Origin: Candidatus Kapaibacterium sp.
GTDB lineage: Bacteria; Bacteroidota; Ignavibacteria; Kapaibacteriales; UBA2268
Assembly (NCBI GenBank): GCA_023957315.1
Contig: JAMLHE010000001.1
Span: 372,001-436,000, forward strand
Length of the DNA: 64,000 nt
Direction of reading: 5' to 3'
Shown: positions 45,557 to 55,289 of the stretch, in pieces
How the letters are laid out: every line of letters begins with the position of its first letter
How positions within the stretch are numbered: the first letter of the stretch is position 1
Notes under the pieces: generated by a model
The model's database searches: none
The model's input: only the letters and a program-made list of their open reading frames with translations
Told to the model about the DNA's origin: nothing
Made by a program: the position numbers and the translations under genes

Positions 45557-46936
45557 ATGGAAAAAGTTGCAGACTCGATGGAAAAAATCGAAGAAAGAAC
45601 AATACAAAACACCGCACGATACCTTGCAGTCAAGCTACTGAACAGATATGACAGGAGTGATTCATATATTGATAAGCTGCTGTCACACGAACTAAGGAAC
45701 GAATCTCTATCGAGCCAAGACAAAGCTTTGATGACCGAAATTATAAACGGAGTGATAAGATGGCGAGGGAAATTGGACTGGATTTTGACCGGATTTTATC
45801 ACGGCGATTATCAAAAATGTCTGAATTTAGTCAAAAATGCGATGAGAATTGCAGTTTATCAAATCATGTTTTTGAACCGAATCCCTATACCGGCTGCTAT
45901 CAATGAGTCCGTAGAGATTGTCAAAACAATTCAGGGCGAAAAAACGGCAGCAATCGTAAATGGTGTCTTAAGAAACATTGCCCGTAACCTTGATAATATT
46001 CGTTATCCGGAACGCGGCGACGATGAAATTTATTTCATTTCCGTGATGTTTTCGCACCCTAAATGGATGACAAAACGCTGGATTGAACGTTATGGACTAC
46101 GAGAAGGCGAAAAATTACTCGACGCCAACAACCAACGTCCATACGTGGCTGTCAGAGTCAACAATTTGCTAAGCAATCCTGAGGAAATCAGAACTATTTT
46201 TGAGCAGCATAATGTGTCATTTCGTTTGTGCGAGTATAATGAAAGCTCACTTTTGTTGGACTCGCCCAAATACGATTTAACAGCTTCCGACCTCTTCCGT
46301 TCAGGTAAAATCACTATTCAAGACCCTGCTGCTGCAATTGTAGCCCAACTCGCCAATCCCAAAGCCGGAGATTTCGTAATTGATTTGTGTGCTGCACCGG
46401 GTGGTAAATCATTTATACTTGCTGAATTGATGCAAAACGAAGGCAAAATTGTTGCCTTAGATAAGCATGAATCTAAATTGCGTTTTATCAACGAAGGTGC
46501 CGAAAGGCTCGCAATCAACATTATAAAATGTGACACAGGCGATGCAATCGAATATTCTACCGAAGAACTAGCCGATATGGTGATAGCCGATGTTCCGTGT
46601 TCGGGATTAGGCACTATTTCCAAAAAACCTGATATAAAATGGAAACGTGAACCGGAAGAAATCACGAAAATGGTAGTACTTCAACGAAATATTCTCGAAA
46701 ATGCCGGAAAACTCGTCAAAGCGGGTGGTGTATTGCTTTACTCTACTTGCACTACCGAACCTGAAGAAAATGAAGAAAATGTTCGTTGGTTTTTGGAGCA
46801 ACATCCTGAATTCGTTCTCGACAATGCTGAAAACCACATTGACAAAAGCCTTTGTAAAGACGGATTCTATGTATCGTTGCCACATATCACCGGGATGGAT
46901 GGTGCTTTTGGGGCAAGGCTGGTCAAAATTAGTTGA
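45557..46936 (+). CDS. rsmB: 16S rRNA (cytosine-967-C5)-methyltransferase
   Basis: The 459-residue protein has an N-terminal NusB-like RNA-binding domain (about residues 15-150) and a C-terminal NOL1/NOP2/Sun methyltransferase domain with DLCAAPGGKS near residue 277, the PC motif DVPCSGLGTISKKPDIKWK near 345 and the catalytic TC motif YSTCTTEPEENEENV near 395. It adds a methyl group to C967 of 16S rRNA using SAM. It starts a forward run of envelope and housekeeping genes. Confidence 0.95.
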   Translation: MEKVADSMEKIEERTIQNTARYLAVKLLNRYDRSDSYIDKLLSHELRNESLSSQDKALMTEIINGVIRWRGKLDWILTGFYHGDYQKCLNLVKNAMRIAVYQIMFLNRIPIPAAINESVEIVKTIQGEKTAAIVNGVLRNIARNLDNIRYPERGDDEIYFISVMFSHPKWMTKRWIERYGLREGEKLLDANNQRPYVAVRVNNLLSNPEEIRTIFEQHNVSFRLCEYNESSLLLDSPKYDLTASDLFRSGKITIQDPAAAIVAQLANPKAGDFVIDLCAAPGGKSFILAELMQNEGKIVALDKHESKLRFINEGAERLAINIIKCDTGDAIEYSTEELADMVIADVPCSGLGTISKKPDIKWKREPEEITKMVVLQRNILENAGKLVKAGGVLLYSTCTTEPEENEENVRWFLEQHPEFVLDNAENHIDKSLCKDGFYVSLPHITGMDGAFGARLVKIS

Positions 46937-47004
46937 TTAATGGCGATAATTTGATTATTAAATTTGAAAAATGTCTTAAATAGACAACAAACAACACTGA
47001 TAAC

Positions 47005-48312
47005 ATGAGAAATCTAAAATTATACTTGTTCATTTTGATTTTTGCTTCATTTGATGCATATGGTCAAATCAGCTCTACAAGAAATATTTCGGGCGACAGA
47101 TTCTATTTTGATGCTGTAGTTTTTCGCGATGCTGAAATGAATTTGGGACGAGTTGACGTTTATACAGTCTTGCCATATGAAAATCTCAATTTTGAAAAAG
47201 ACGGTGCTGTATTTAGAGCTGCATATGATATTATTATAGACATAGCCGATGAAGCCGGCATCAATATCACAACATCTAAGAAAGAACGCGTACTCAACGA
47301 AACGGACTATTATATAACTCAAGGTGGCACTGCTGCATTCGACTTTACTCAGACAATTTTCACGCTCCCTGCCGGCAAATATAGGGTGAGTGTCATAATT
47401 ATTGATAAATTCAACAACACTGAATATGAAAAATCACGCGTAGTGACAGTGCTCGACTTCGATTCTTTCGATTTTTCGTTAAGTGGATTGCTATTAGTCA
47501 GCTCTATTGAAGAAATTGGTGGCAAATATAAGATTACTCCTCATGTTTCCGACCATATTGGCAATTTAGACGATGGTTTTTTTGTGTTTTTTGAAACATA
47601 CAATCAAATTGAATCACGAGCTGAAGTTGATTTTGTCTGGGAAGTGCTTGATGCAAACCAGAAAAAAATGATTTACAGTGACCCCATAAGACGGCAAATT
47701 CAAACCGGAGCTTCACGCCACTTTATCAAAATTCCGCAAATTGAAGAGCTTGTTTCAGGAACCTATACTTTCCGATTAATCGCAATGAATGCACTCGATA
47801 GTGCCGTTTTTTCCGAAGAAAATTATTTAGCCGTTACACAACGTTCGATTAATTACACCCAATCAGTTGCAGGAACGGTACTCTCCGATTTGAATCTGGC
47901 AATTAGACAATTGCGGTATGTAGCTTATCAAAATGAGTTACAATATATTAATTCCGGCGAGACAGAAGCAGAACGCCAAAAAAGATTTACCCAGTTTTGG
48001 AAAGAACGTGACCCATCACCGGGTACTGAACGAAATGAAGCATTCGATGAATACTACAATCGCATCAATTTTGCAAATAATACATTCAAATCCTATACCG
48101 AGGGTTGGATGACTGATATGGGCATGGTTTACATTATTTTTGGACCTCCGATGTCGGCAGATAGACAGTCCGGTTATGGTGACAACAAAAACTACGAACG
48201 ATGGCTATATGGCAACAATCGAGACTTTTTATTTGTTGATAATAGCGGATTTGGCGATTTCAGATTGGTACGTCCGATGTCAGTTTCGGAAAAATACCGA
48301 TATCAAAGATAG
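47005..48312 (+). CDS. GWxTD domain protein
   Basis: The 435-residue protein has a signal peptide (MRNLKLYLFILIFASFDAYG) and a C-terminal GWxTD domain: FTQFWKERDPSPGTERNEAF, then SYTEGWMTDMGMVYIIFGPP near residue 366 and a final strand-rich end. The middle has Ig-like strands. GWxTD proteins occur in Bacteroidota, Chlorobiota and Acidobacteriota; the function is unknown, though some are predicted periplasmic or envelope proteins. It lies 68 bases after rsmB. Confidence 0.85.
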   Translation: MRNLKLYLFILIFASFDAYGQISSTRNISGDRFYFDAVVFRDAEMNLGRVDVYTVLPYENLNFEKDGAVFRAAYDIIIDIADEAGINITTSKKERVLNETDYYITQGGTAAFDFTQTIFTLPAGKYRVSVIIIDKFNNTEYEKSRVVTVLDFDSFDFSLSGLLLVSSIEEIGGKYKITPHVSDHIGNLDDGFFVFFETYNQIESRAEVDFVWEVLDANQKKMIYSDPIRRQIQTGASRHFIKIPQIEELVSGTYTFRLIAMNALDSAVFSEENYLAVTQRSINYTQSVAGTVLSDLNLAIRQLRYVAYQNELQYINSGETEAERQKRFTQFWKERDPSPGTERNEAFDEYYNRINFANNTFKSYTEGWMTDMGMVYIIFGPPMSADRQSGYGDNKNYERWLYGNNRDFLFVDNSGFGDFRLVRPMSVSEKYRYQR

Positions 48313-48386
48313 ATTATTTTTAAACGAATATTTATAACAATTCTTACCTTTTTCTTTCTTATTTTAGAGATTATTTAAAATCAAAA

Positions 48387-49100
48387 TTGAAAAAAGTATT
48401 GAAAACAACAATAATAATACCGGCAGGTGGAATCGGAAAAAGATTCGGAGCAGACCGCCCAAAACAATTCATCGAATTTGTTGGGGTGCCAATAATTGTC
48501 CAAACTATCAGATTATTCGATTCGATTGAAGAAGTAGAATCAATCGTAATACCTGTACATAATGAATGGTACACTTTTACTAAGGAATTAGTAGAAAAAT
48601 ATTCCTTGAGCAAAGTCAAAGACATCATAATTGGTGGAACTGAAAGGCAGCACTCTGTCCATAATGCACTACATACAAAATCAGTCGAAGCGGCAGATTT
48701 GATACTTGTGCATGACGCTGTCCGTCCCTTTTGTTCGCCAAAACTCGTTCGGACTATAATCGAAACCGCAGAAGAAACAGGTGCAGCTATTCCGGCTATT
48801 AGTGCAAGAGAAACTGTAAAAGAAGTATCGAAAAAAGGCATGGTCGTAAAGACTTTAGACAGAAGCAAACTCGCTTTGATTCAGACCCCACAAGGATATT
48901 GGAATGACATTATCCGAAATGCTTATGATAATGCAGCCAAAGCAGGCTTCATTGGAAGCGATTCAGCGGCTTTGGTTGAATTCTTGGGATATAAAGTTAC
49001 AGTCGTCGATGGCGAGGACAGCAATATCAAAATAACAACTCCATTCGATTACAAAGTTGGACAGCTGATTTTCGAGCATAATAAATCTAACAATTCATAG
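48387..49100 (+). CDS. ispD: 2-C-methyl-D-erythritol 4-phosphate cytidylyltransferase
   Basis: Couples CTP with MEP to form CDP-ME in the non-mevalonate isoprenoid pathway. The 237-residue protein has the nucleotidyltransferase motif IIPAGGIGKRFGADRPKQF near the N terminus, the metal-binding stretch LILVHDAVRPF and the C-terminal ALVEFLGYKVTVVDGEDSNIKITTPFD. The start is a TTG (LKKVLKTTIIIPAGG) without a strong Shine-Dalgarno sequence. It lies in the forward run between the GWxTD and AIM24 genes. Confidence 0.94.
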   Translation: MKKVLKTTIIIPAGGIGKRFGADRPKQFIEFVGVPIIVQTIRLFDSIEEVESIVIPVHNEWYTFTKELVEKYSLSKVKDIIIGGTERQHSVHNALHTKSVEAADLILVHDAVRPFCSPKLVRTIIETAEETGAAIPAISARETVKEVSKKGMVVKTLDRSKLALIQTPQGYWNDIIRNAYDNAAKAGFIGSDSAALVEFLGYKVTVVDGEDSNIKITTPFDYKVGQLIFEHNKSNNS

Positions 49101-49139
49101 ATATACTGATTTCTTCATCAACAATAGGCGGAGATTCTT

Positions 49140-49808
49140 ATGCAATTTGAAATTCTACAAAAGCCGACTTTCTCGGTTCTAAAAATCATGCTCGAACCTG
49201 CTGAAACTTATAGAGCCGAAGCAGGAGCAATGATTGCAATGTCATCCAATATTGAACTTCAAGCTAAGACAACCGGCAAAGGAATTCTTGGGTCAATCAA
49301 AGCTGCTGTCGGTGGCGAATCCTTTTTTGCGTCACTATACGTTTGCCACACAAAATCCGGCGAATTATGGCTCGCTCCTGGAGCGATTGGCGATATAATC
49401 CACACAAAATTGAACGGTAAAATCTATGCCCAAGGCGGCGCCTATTTGGCAGGTACACCGGATTTGACAATTTCCACCAGAGGCTCATTCAAAGCTATGA
49501 TTTCCGGCGAGGGATTGTTTCTGCAAGAGATCTCCGGAACAGGTGATGTATTCTTCGGTTCTTATGGTGCAGTAATTGAAAGAACTCTTGGACATGGCGA
49601 AACTTTCATTGTGGACACAGGGCATATCGTCGCATTCGAAGAATCTGTACACTATACTATTAAAAAAGCTTCAAAAGGCATCTTTTCGAGCATTGCATCG
49701 GGCGAAGGTTTGGTTTGCGAATATACAGGACCCGGTAAAATTTGGATGCAAACAAGAAATTTATCTGCATTTGCACAAATGCTTCTGAAATTCATTCCGT
49801 CTAAATAA
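49140..49808 (+). CDS. AIM24/TIGR00266 family protein
   Basis: The 222-residue protein matches the AIM24 family: the opening MQFEILQKPTFSVLKIMLEPAETYRAEAGAMIAMSSN, the middle VGGESFFASLYVCHTKSGELWLAPG and the end FSSIASGEGLVCEYTGPGKIWMQTRNL. The fold is a tryptophan-RNA-binding-attenuator-like beta barrel; the bacterial role is unknown, while the yeast relative acts in mitochondrial inner-membrane organisation. A GGCGGAG-type Shine-Dalgarno sequence precedes the ATG. Confidence 0.9.
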   Translation: MQFEILQKPTFSVLKIMLEPAETYRAEAGAMIAMSSNIELQAKTTGKGILGSIKAAVGGESFFASLYVCHTKSGELWLAPGAIGDIIHTKLNGKIYAQGGAYLAGTPDLTISTRGSFKAMISGEGLFLQEISGTGDVFFGSYGAVIERTLGHGETFIVDTGHIVAFEESVHYTIKKASKGIFSSIASGEGLVCEYTGPGKIWMQTRNLSAFAQMLLKFIPSK

Positions 49809-49853
49809 TTCGGCAATTAAGAAACAATTCGTAAATAATCTCGTCGGTATAGT

Positions 49854-50228
49854 ATGAAACAAATTTATATTATATCGGCATTGCTATTGTTCGGAATTTT
49901 ACTTTTAAATTCTCGGGACAACGATGATTACGGAGAGCATTATAGCGTAACTTACTTGCAGCAAGATTCTACTGATACAAATGTTGATAGCGTGCCGGAC
50001 CCGGTTGTTATAAATAATAGAATTGTATTCAAGACCTATCATGATGATTTCCTAAAAATAACTTTGAAAAAAATCGGTGCAGTAAACAAAATTTTGGTTC
50101 ATGACGGATTTCTTGCAAGAGGTACTCATGAATTAATTATTGATTCACGGCTCATGAAACCCGGATTCTATATAATCGAGATTCATTCAAATCGCTACAT
50201 AGTCCGCAAACGACTACAATTACACTAA
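49854..50228 (+). CDS. Small exported protein
   Basis: The 124-residue product has a hydrophobic N terminus (MKQIYIISALLLFGILLLNS), a low-complexity acidic linker and a C-terminal strand-rich part (LKITLKKIGAVNKILVHDGFLARGTHELIIDS ... PGFYIIEIHSNRYIVRKRLQLH). This last part has the order and the G-x-Y-x-x-x-I pattern of T9SS sorting domains, though it lacks the NPxxD opening motif and so may be a stand-alone beta-sandwich. The function is unknown. It lies between AIM24 and bamD. Confidence 0.55.
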   Translation: MKQIYIISALLLFGILLLNSRDNDDYGEHYSVTYLQQDSTDTNVDSVPDPVVINNRIVFKTYHDDFLKITLKKIGAVNKILVHDGFLARGTHELIIDSRLMKPGFYIIEIHSNRYIVRKRLQLH

Positions 50229-50342
50229 TTTTTGATTTTTAAAGAAAATTTGTATAAGTAAGTAATTTGATTCGTCATTGATTATTGATATTACTCATAT
50301 TATTGGTAATTTTGTACTTTGTGTTTAATGAAATTTTGGAAA

Positions 50343-51086
50343 ATGAATAAACTAAAATATCTAATCAGTCTTACAGCGCTGATACTTGTAGTAGCCTGTG
50401 GCTCAAACAAACCACCTGAATCCGGAACCGCCGAAGAATTATATTCGAGAGCGATGGAACTATTCGGCAGAGAAAAATACCTTGACGCAGCCTCGCATTT
50501 CGAGATAATCAAACTGCAATATCCTGCCAGCTTATACGCTGACGATGCCCAATTTCACATTGCTGAAATCAATTATCGCCGTAAAGAGTATATCATGGCA
50601 GCATTCAATTTCAGTTTGCTCCGCAGAATTTATCCCGGTAGCCCGCATGTAAAAGATGCACTGATGAAAAATGCAATGTGCTTCTACGAGCTTTCGCCGC
50701 CATATGACCGCGACCAAGATTACACAATGAAAGCCATAGAATCTTTTCAAGAGTTTCAATATTTGTATCCCGAAGATTCATTATATGCCGAAGCAACAAG
50801 CAAAATCATAGAATTGCGAAATAAGCTCGCCAATCGCGAATATTTTACTGCACAGCTATACACCAAAATGGACAGTCCACTATCAGCAATGATATATTAC
50901 GAAACCGTAATTAATAAGTATAGCGATACAGAATACTTCGAGCCGGCTTTCTTTGGAAAAATTGAAATGCTTGTTTGGATGAAACGAAACGAAGAAGCTG
51001 CAAGTATGATTGGCGCATATCGTAAAACATTTCCCAATGGACCGAATATCAATAATTTGCCAAATATTACAGTATCCTCCAAATAA
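50343..51086 (+). CDS. bamD: Outer-membrane assembly lipoprotein BamD-like
   Basis: The protein of about 247 residues starts with a lipoprotein signal (MNKLKYLISLTALILVVACG) and carries repeated TPR-like helices (AEELYSRAMELFGREKYLDAASHFEIIKLQYP, AQFHIAEINYRRKEYIMAAFNFSLLRRIYPGS, ATSKIIELRNKLANREYFTAQLYTKMDSPLSAMIYYE) in the order of BamD/YfiO. BamD works with BamA to insert beta-barrel proteins into the outer membrane. Another ATG lies at 50328; the later start is chosen because the signal begins there. Confidence 0.9.
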   Translation: MNKLKYLISLTALILVVACGSNKPPESGTAEELYSRAMELFGREKYLDAASHFEIIKLQYPASLYADDAQFHIAEINYRRKEYIMAAFNFSLLRRIYPGSPHVKDALMKNAMCFYELSPPYDRDQDYTMKAIESFQEFQYLYPEDSLYAEATSKIIELRNKLANREYFTAQLYTKMDSPLSAMIYYETVINKYSDTEYFEPAFFGKIEMLVWMKRNEEAASMIGAYRKTFPNGPNINNLPNITVSSK

Positions 51087-51113
51087 TGGCATTTTATTTG
51101 CTCATATTTTAAT

Positions 51114-51770
51114 ATGAACAAATTCATACTTTACATAATGATTCTAATTCCTGTGATGGGATTTGTATCCAAATCGCAGGAAAACTATCCCTTATCAATG
51201 GGTATCAATGCCGGATTTCGTGCAGCTATAAGCGGTGTGGAAACTCCAATCGGCAGGCAAAACGGCATTGCATTCAGCCCAATCCCCGAAGGCGGTATCA
51301 ACGTTTACTATCCAATGTCGGAAACAACCGAATTAGGGGTGAAATTCGGGCTTTTTTACTCGTCATATTCCTACAACATCAAGGACTTTAGCGACAACTC
51401 AAAGTATAAGCACAATATTTCATATTTCAAAATCAACTCCGAATTGCATTTCGAGGGTTTGCTGTTTGGATTTTCATATTTAACGCCATTAGCCGGAGAT
51501 TTGGACGGCGAATCTATCAATAATAGCCATTTATCTGGATTGACCGAATTTTCGATGGGATACGAATATCCACTTTTCAGCGACGAAACAGGCAGACTGA
51601 ATATTCACATGAAAGCGGGTTATATGTTGGGCGGCATATTTGATGACTTTACCGACCATGACCCACTAAAAGACATAGTGCCATCTGACGCAACATTTCC
51701 TGTCAACGATGGACATAATCCGCGAGCCGGATGGGTATTGATTGGATTCAGCTATATGTTCAATTTTTGA
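51114..51770 (+). CDS. Predicted outer-membrane beta-barrel protein
   Basis: The 218-residue product has a signal peptide (MNKFILYIMILIPVMGFVSKSQ) and strands of the type LGVKFGLFYSSYSYNI, FKINSELHFEGLLFGFSYLTP and LNIHMKAGYMLGGIF, ending GWVLIGFSYMFNF with the usual C-terminal Phe. It follows bamD by 27 bases and probably shares its transcript. No catalytic motif or known family is seen. Confidence 0.6.
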   Translation: MNKFILYIMILIPVMGFVSKSQENYPLSMGINAGFRAAISGVETPIGRQNGIAFSPIPEGGINVYYPMSETTELGVKFGLFYSSYSYNIKDFSDNSKYKHNISYFKINSELHFEGLLFGFSYLTPLAGDLDGESINNSHLSGLTEFSMGYEYPLFSDETGRLNIHMKAGYMLGGIFDDFTDHDPLKDIVPSDATFPVNDGHNPRAGWVLIGFSYMFNF

Positions 51771-51840
51771 TAAGATTGAATGATTTGAAATTCTAATAAT
51801 GACAGGTGAATTTAAAAATAAACACATATTCTTTTTATAA

Positions 51841-52959
51841 TTATCCCTCCTCGTATGTGTCTTCATAATTAAACTCAATTTTGCTCTGAATTACAATTTC
51901 ATCAAGAATTTTAGTCAGATAACCTTGTTTTACAGCATCATTAAATCTAGTATTAAGTGTTGGAATATTTATCACTTCTTCGATACAATCCATATATTTA
52001 TCAACGATAGTATTGATTGCATAAGTTTTAATAGCGTTGTCTCTTATTTTATTAAGCAGTTCTTGAGTCGAGGCGGTTGATTTGATTACAAAAGTTATTG
52101 GATACTTTTGTATTTTATCAATATCAAGAAAATACTTTTTGAAGTCCAAAGTTTCTGTAACTTGAAAAAATCTGCCGAGTGGTTTCATAACAAAATCAAT
52201 TCCACCATCATTGGCATTGGTTCTTCCAGTCTTATAAAGTTTCAAATTCTCTGTATTAAGAGTTTCCATTTCAAAACCCCAAATAATTTTCTGTTCGTGA
52301 TAGTAGTACTTGAGGATTGAATAGCTTGCGATTTCAAATAATCTTGCATCAACATTTGGTTCAAGCAAGCCAATAACAAACTCCTCAATGTTTTTTGGGG
52401 TAGTTTCGCTAATTTCTTGTAGTTCTTCACAAGACTTTACAAAGCGATTAAAGGCATCTTGCTTAGTTTTTGAATACAAGTCAATGATATCTATTATCGT
52501 TTTAGCAATATTGAATTTAGATTTTCCAACCTTTATTTTCAAAAGGTTTTCATTTATCCAATAGCGGTTTGATTCATGATTGCGAAGAATTGGTATGAAC
52601 TCTGAATTGGGAAAAAATTTTTGAAACTCTGAGTTCACTCTATTGTTCAAAGCGTGATTTTGGAGTTTACTACCAAATGGAAGTTTTCTTTGTCTTGCAA
52701 AAAGTTTATTGAACAATGCACCTTCATATTTTGAATAATCGCCTTTTTGGTTGTAACCATTAGTGATATAGTCCTCAATGATAACATAGATTGCATATAG
52801 ATTTGCGAAGCTTGAACGAGATTTCGAGCCTTTGTTCGCAGAACGAGTTTTTTCGTTTATATATTGGATAAGTAAGCTCTTATCAAAAATATCATCCGCG
52901 CTTTTGCCAAAGTGTTTTTCTAAAACTGATTTAATGTTTGATGTGAATATATTTTCCAT
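51841..52959 (-). CDS. Predicted type II restriction endonuclease
   Basis: The protein of about 372 residues is encoded directly after, and overlapping by 29 bases, an adenine methyltransferase. This arrangement is the main evidence. Near residue 255 is TGRTNANDGGIDFVMKPLGRFFQVTE, which fits a PD-(D/E)xK nuclease core with D in GGID and QVTE in place of the usual (E/Q)xK; the catalytic lysine is not certain. The N-terminal 150 residues are basic and helical. If the partner methylase keeps the YhdJ specificity, the target would be ATGCAT (inference). The ATG at 52959 is preferred over an upstream TTG. Confidence 0.65.
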   Translation of the reverse strand: MENIFTSNIKSVLEKHFGKSADDIFDKSLLIQYINEKTRSANKGSKSRSSFANLYAIYVIIEDYITNGYNQKGDYSKYEGALFNKLFARQRKLPFGSKLQNHALNNRVNSEFQKFFPNSEFIPILRNHESNRYWINENLLKIKVGKSKFNIAKTIIDIIDLYSKTKQDAFNRFVKSCEELQEISETTPKNIEEFVIGLLEPNVDARLFEIASYSILKYYYHEQKIIWGFEMETLNTENLKLYKTGRTNANDGGIDFVMKPLGRFFQVTETLDFKKYFLDIDKIQKYPITFVIKSTASTQELLNKIRDNAIKTYAINTIVDKYMDCIEEVINIPTLNTRFNDAVKQGYLTKILDEIVIQSKIEFNYEDTYEEG

Positions 52960-53818
52960 CTGGTTCTTCAAATAAATTAAATGAGTTGTTGTTTGCTATC
53001 TTTTCAGTTTCAAATGTTCTGATTTCCTTTTGCAATTTTTCGCCTCTGAACTCTTCAGCTAATTGCAACCTACGTAAACCAATTTTCACATATTCGTCTT
53101 GAAGCTCTATGCCAATTGAATCTCTGCCAAGTTCTTTAGCAACAAAACAAGTAGTAAATGTTCCCGAAAATGGGTCTAACACTAAATCACCTTCATTAGA
53201 ACTTGCTTTGATAATTCGTTCAAGTAAAGCAATGGGTTTCTGTGTAGGGTGATTTTCATATTCGTCCATACGATAACGTACCCTTGAAAATTCCCAAACG
53301 TTACCCGGAACTTTCTCGGAATTGTAAACTGAGGGCACAGATTTACGATAGTCTATAAGTTTTCGTTTTGCCCCGGTTTTTGCTTCAACTAAAATATCGT
53401 CTGGGTTGAATGTATAATTGTTCTTGTCCTTTACGCAATACAAAATTGGTTCATACATCGAACCATAATATTTTTTTGCTTGAACTCCTGAGCTATCATA
53501 ATACCAAACAAGTCTTGATAGTATGTTTAATCTGTCACGAAGAAAAATATCAAAAAATGGCATAAACTGAGTAGCTGTCATAACATAAAAGCTACCGTTT
53601 GGTTTTAGTTTTTGAATGCACAATTCAAGCCACTCATAACACCACTCTAAATAGTCTTCTTCAGAATTCCACTTTTCGATACATCCATTGAAGTTTTTAC
53701 CTATATTATATGGCGGGTCTGCAAATATTAAGTCAATTGAGTTTGCCGGAAGCGTTTTAAGTGCTTCCAAAGCGTCTCCATGAATAATTTTATGTTGTTC
53801 GTTACCTAATATTTTCAT
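52931..53818 (-). CDS. YhdJ-like adenine-N6 DNA methyltransferase
   Basis: The 295-residue protein is a beta-class N6-adenine methylase with DPPY (LIFADPPYNIGKNF) near residue 35 before the SAM-binding FxGxx motif (LVLDPFSGTFTTCFVA) near 220. Long stretches resemble E. coli YhdJ (M.EcoKII): SRLVWYYDSSGVQAKKYYGSMYEPIL, EAKTGAKRKLIDYRK, KVPGNVWEFSRVRYRMDEYENHPTQKP. YhdJ methylates ATGCAT. Here it overlaps a probable restriction gene, so it is likely the protective methylase of a type II system. The pair is inserted between a barrel gene and purK. Confidence 0.92.
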   Translation of the reverse strand: MKILGNEQHKIIHGDALEALKTLPANSIDLIFADPPYNIGKNFNGCIEKWNSEEDYLEWCYEWLELCIQKLKPNGSFYVMTATQFMPFFDIFLRDRLNILSRLVWYYDSSGVQAKKYYGSMYEPILYCVKDKNNYTFNPDDILVEAKTGAKRKLIDYRKSVPSVYNSEKVPGNVWEFSRVRYRMDEYENHPTQKPIALLERIIKASSNEGDLVLDPFSGTFTTCFVAKELGRDSIGIELQDEYVKIGLRRLQLAEEFRGEKLQKEIRTFETEKIANNNSFNLFEEPDGKYIHIKH

Positions 53819-53938
53819 TTTTTTTTCTTAAATCTTCAATTATTACAAAAGTAGTTAAAATGAAAGTATTTCCATTTTAAATTCACAATACTCTTCAGTT
53901 TGCACTCTGACTCTGTTGATTCGCCCTACTGAACAACA

Positions 53939-55102
53939 TCACCAACTAATCGCATTTGATGCCGAGCGAGCTCTGCCGATAGCTTCTGTTTGCGTATTGC
54001 CAACTGCTGTGATATGACCCATCTTCCGCCCAATACGCGATTTTTTCTTATTGTATAAATGAAGCCAAATATTGGAATGTCCCAAGAGTTCACGAACGTC
54101 GTCCGGAGTGCCGTCCCCGTCTATCTGCCCAAGCAAATTAACCATACATGCAGCCGGAACAATCAACTTTGCAGAACCCAAAGGTAAATTGCAAACAGCC
54201 CGGATACAATTCTCGAATTGCGATGTTTGGCATGCTTCGATAGTATAGTGCCCGCTATTATGCGGTCGTGGAGCGATTTCGTTCAATAGTATGTCGCCGT
54301 CTGTCGTCAAAAACATTTCTACTCCAAAAACTCCAATTCCATCAATAGATTCGACACTTTGCAATGCAATTTGTTGAGCCTTTTTCATAATGCTCTCGCT
54401 TATTTCCGCAGGAGCAATCACTTCGTGGCAAATATGGCGATACTGAACCGTTTCGACACAAGGGTAAACTTCCTTTTGCCCGTTGTAGTTTCGGACAACA
54501 ATGACGGCAAGCTCCTTAGTAAAATCAACGAAAGATTCCGCCATCAAAGGTCGAGACACTTTATCGTTGTGGAATCGAGTCCAAGCTTCGACAAGCGTAT
54601 CTTTGTCAAAAACGGTTGCATTCCCGTAACCGTCGTAGCCGTACTTTCGTGCTTTGATTACAAAGGGAAAACCGTTGCTTTCTCCGAAATTGACAGCTTG
54701 CTCGAGAGAATCAAGTTGTACAAAATTCGGCACCGGCAATCCCGCACTTTGGAAAGTTTGCTTCTGGATTAGCTTATCTTGAACAAGCCTCATAGTTGCC
54801 GAAGATGGAAACACCGTGCGACGAGCTTCGATATATTCGAGAATATTTGGGTCAATAAACTCATTCTCAAGAGTAACTATATCCGATGCTTCGATGAAAG
54901 CGTCGAGTTCGCTCGTTACTTCCCAGCCGGACGAAAAATCGAGTTTTGTCATGTCACCGGCTGGCGATAGGGCATGATTCTCGATGACAGCCACATTCAG
55001 CCCCATTCTATAAGCAGCTGAAGCGAGCATTTTAGCTAATTGTCCACCGCCGAGTATGCCCAAAGTGAGTGGCGAACCTTTTCTGATATTTGATTTCAAC
55101 AT
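53939..55102 (-). CDS. purK: 5-(carboxyamino)imidazole ribonucleotide synthase
   Basis: ATP-grasp enzyme that forms N5-CAIR from AIR, bicarbonate and ATP. The product of about 387 residues has PLTLGILGGGQLAKMLASAA, the central GFPFVIKARKYGYDGYGNATV, the metal site FGVEMFLTTDGDILLNEIAPRPHNSGHYTIEA, and the terminal GHITAVG. The ATG at 55102 is preferred over an upstream start 24 codons earlier that would add an unlikely extension. The partner PurE is not in the window. Confidence 0.95.
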   Translation of the reverse strand: MLKSNIRKGSPLTLGILGGGQLAKMLASAAYRMGLNVAVIENHALSPAGDMTKLDFSSGWEVTSELDAFIEASDIVTLENEFIDPNILEYIEARRTVFPSSATMRLVQDKLIQKQTFQSAGLPVPNFVQLDSLEQAVNFGESNGFPFVIKARKYGYDGYGNATVFDKDTLVEAWTRFHNDKVSRPLMAESFVDFTKELAVIVVRNYNGQKEVYPCVETVQYRHICHEVIAPAEISESIMKKAQQIALQSVESIDGIGVFGVEMFLTTDGDILLNEIAPRPHNSGHYTIEACQTSQFENCIRAVCNLPLGSAKLIVPAACMVNLLGQIDGDGTPDDVRELLGHSNIWLHLYNKKKSRIGRKMGHITAVGNTQTEAIGRARSASNAISW

Positions 55103-55289
55103 TTTATTTATCTTAATTTCATTTTTGAATATACTATTTAACACTTTGCAAGCAAAAATATTACAATTTAACAAAATGATTGTGACGAATTAATCAAAAA
55201 TTAAGAAATTTTTCGTATTTTGGATGAAACTTTTTTGCAATACTTGTGTCTTTATAGATAAAGTATATTTTTTGAAAATCTAATCATAG

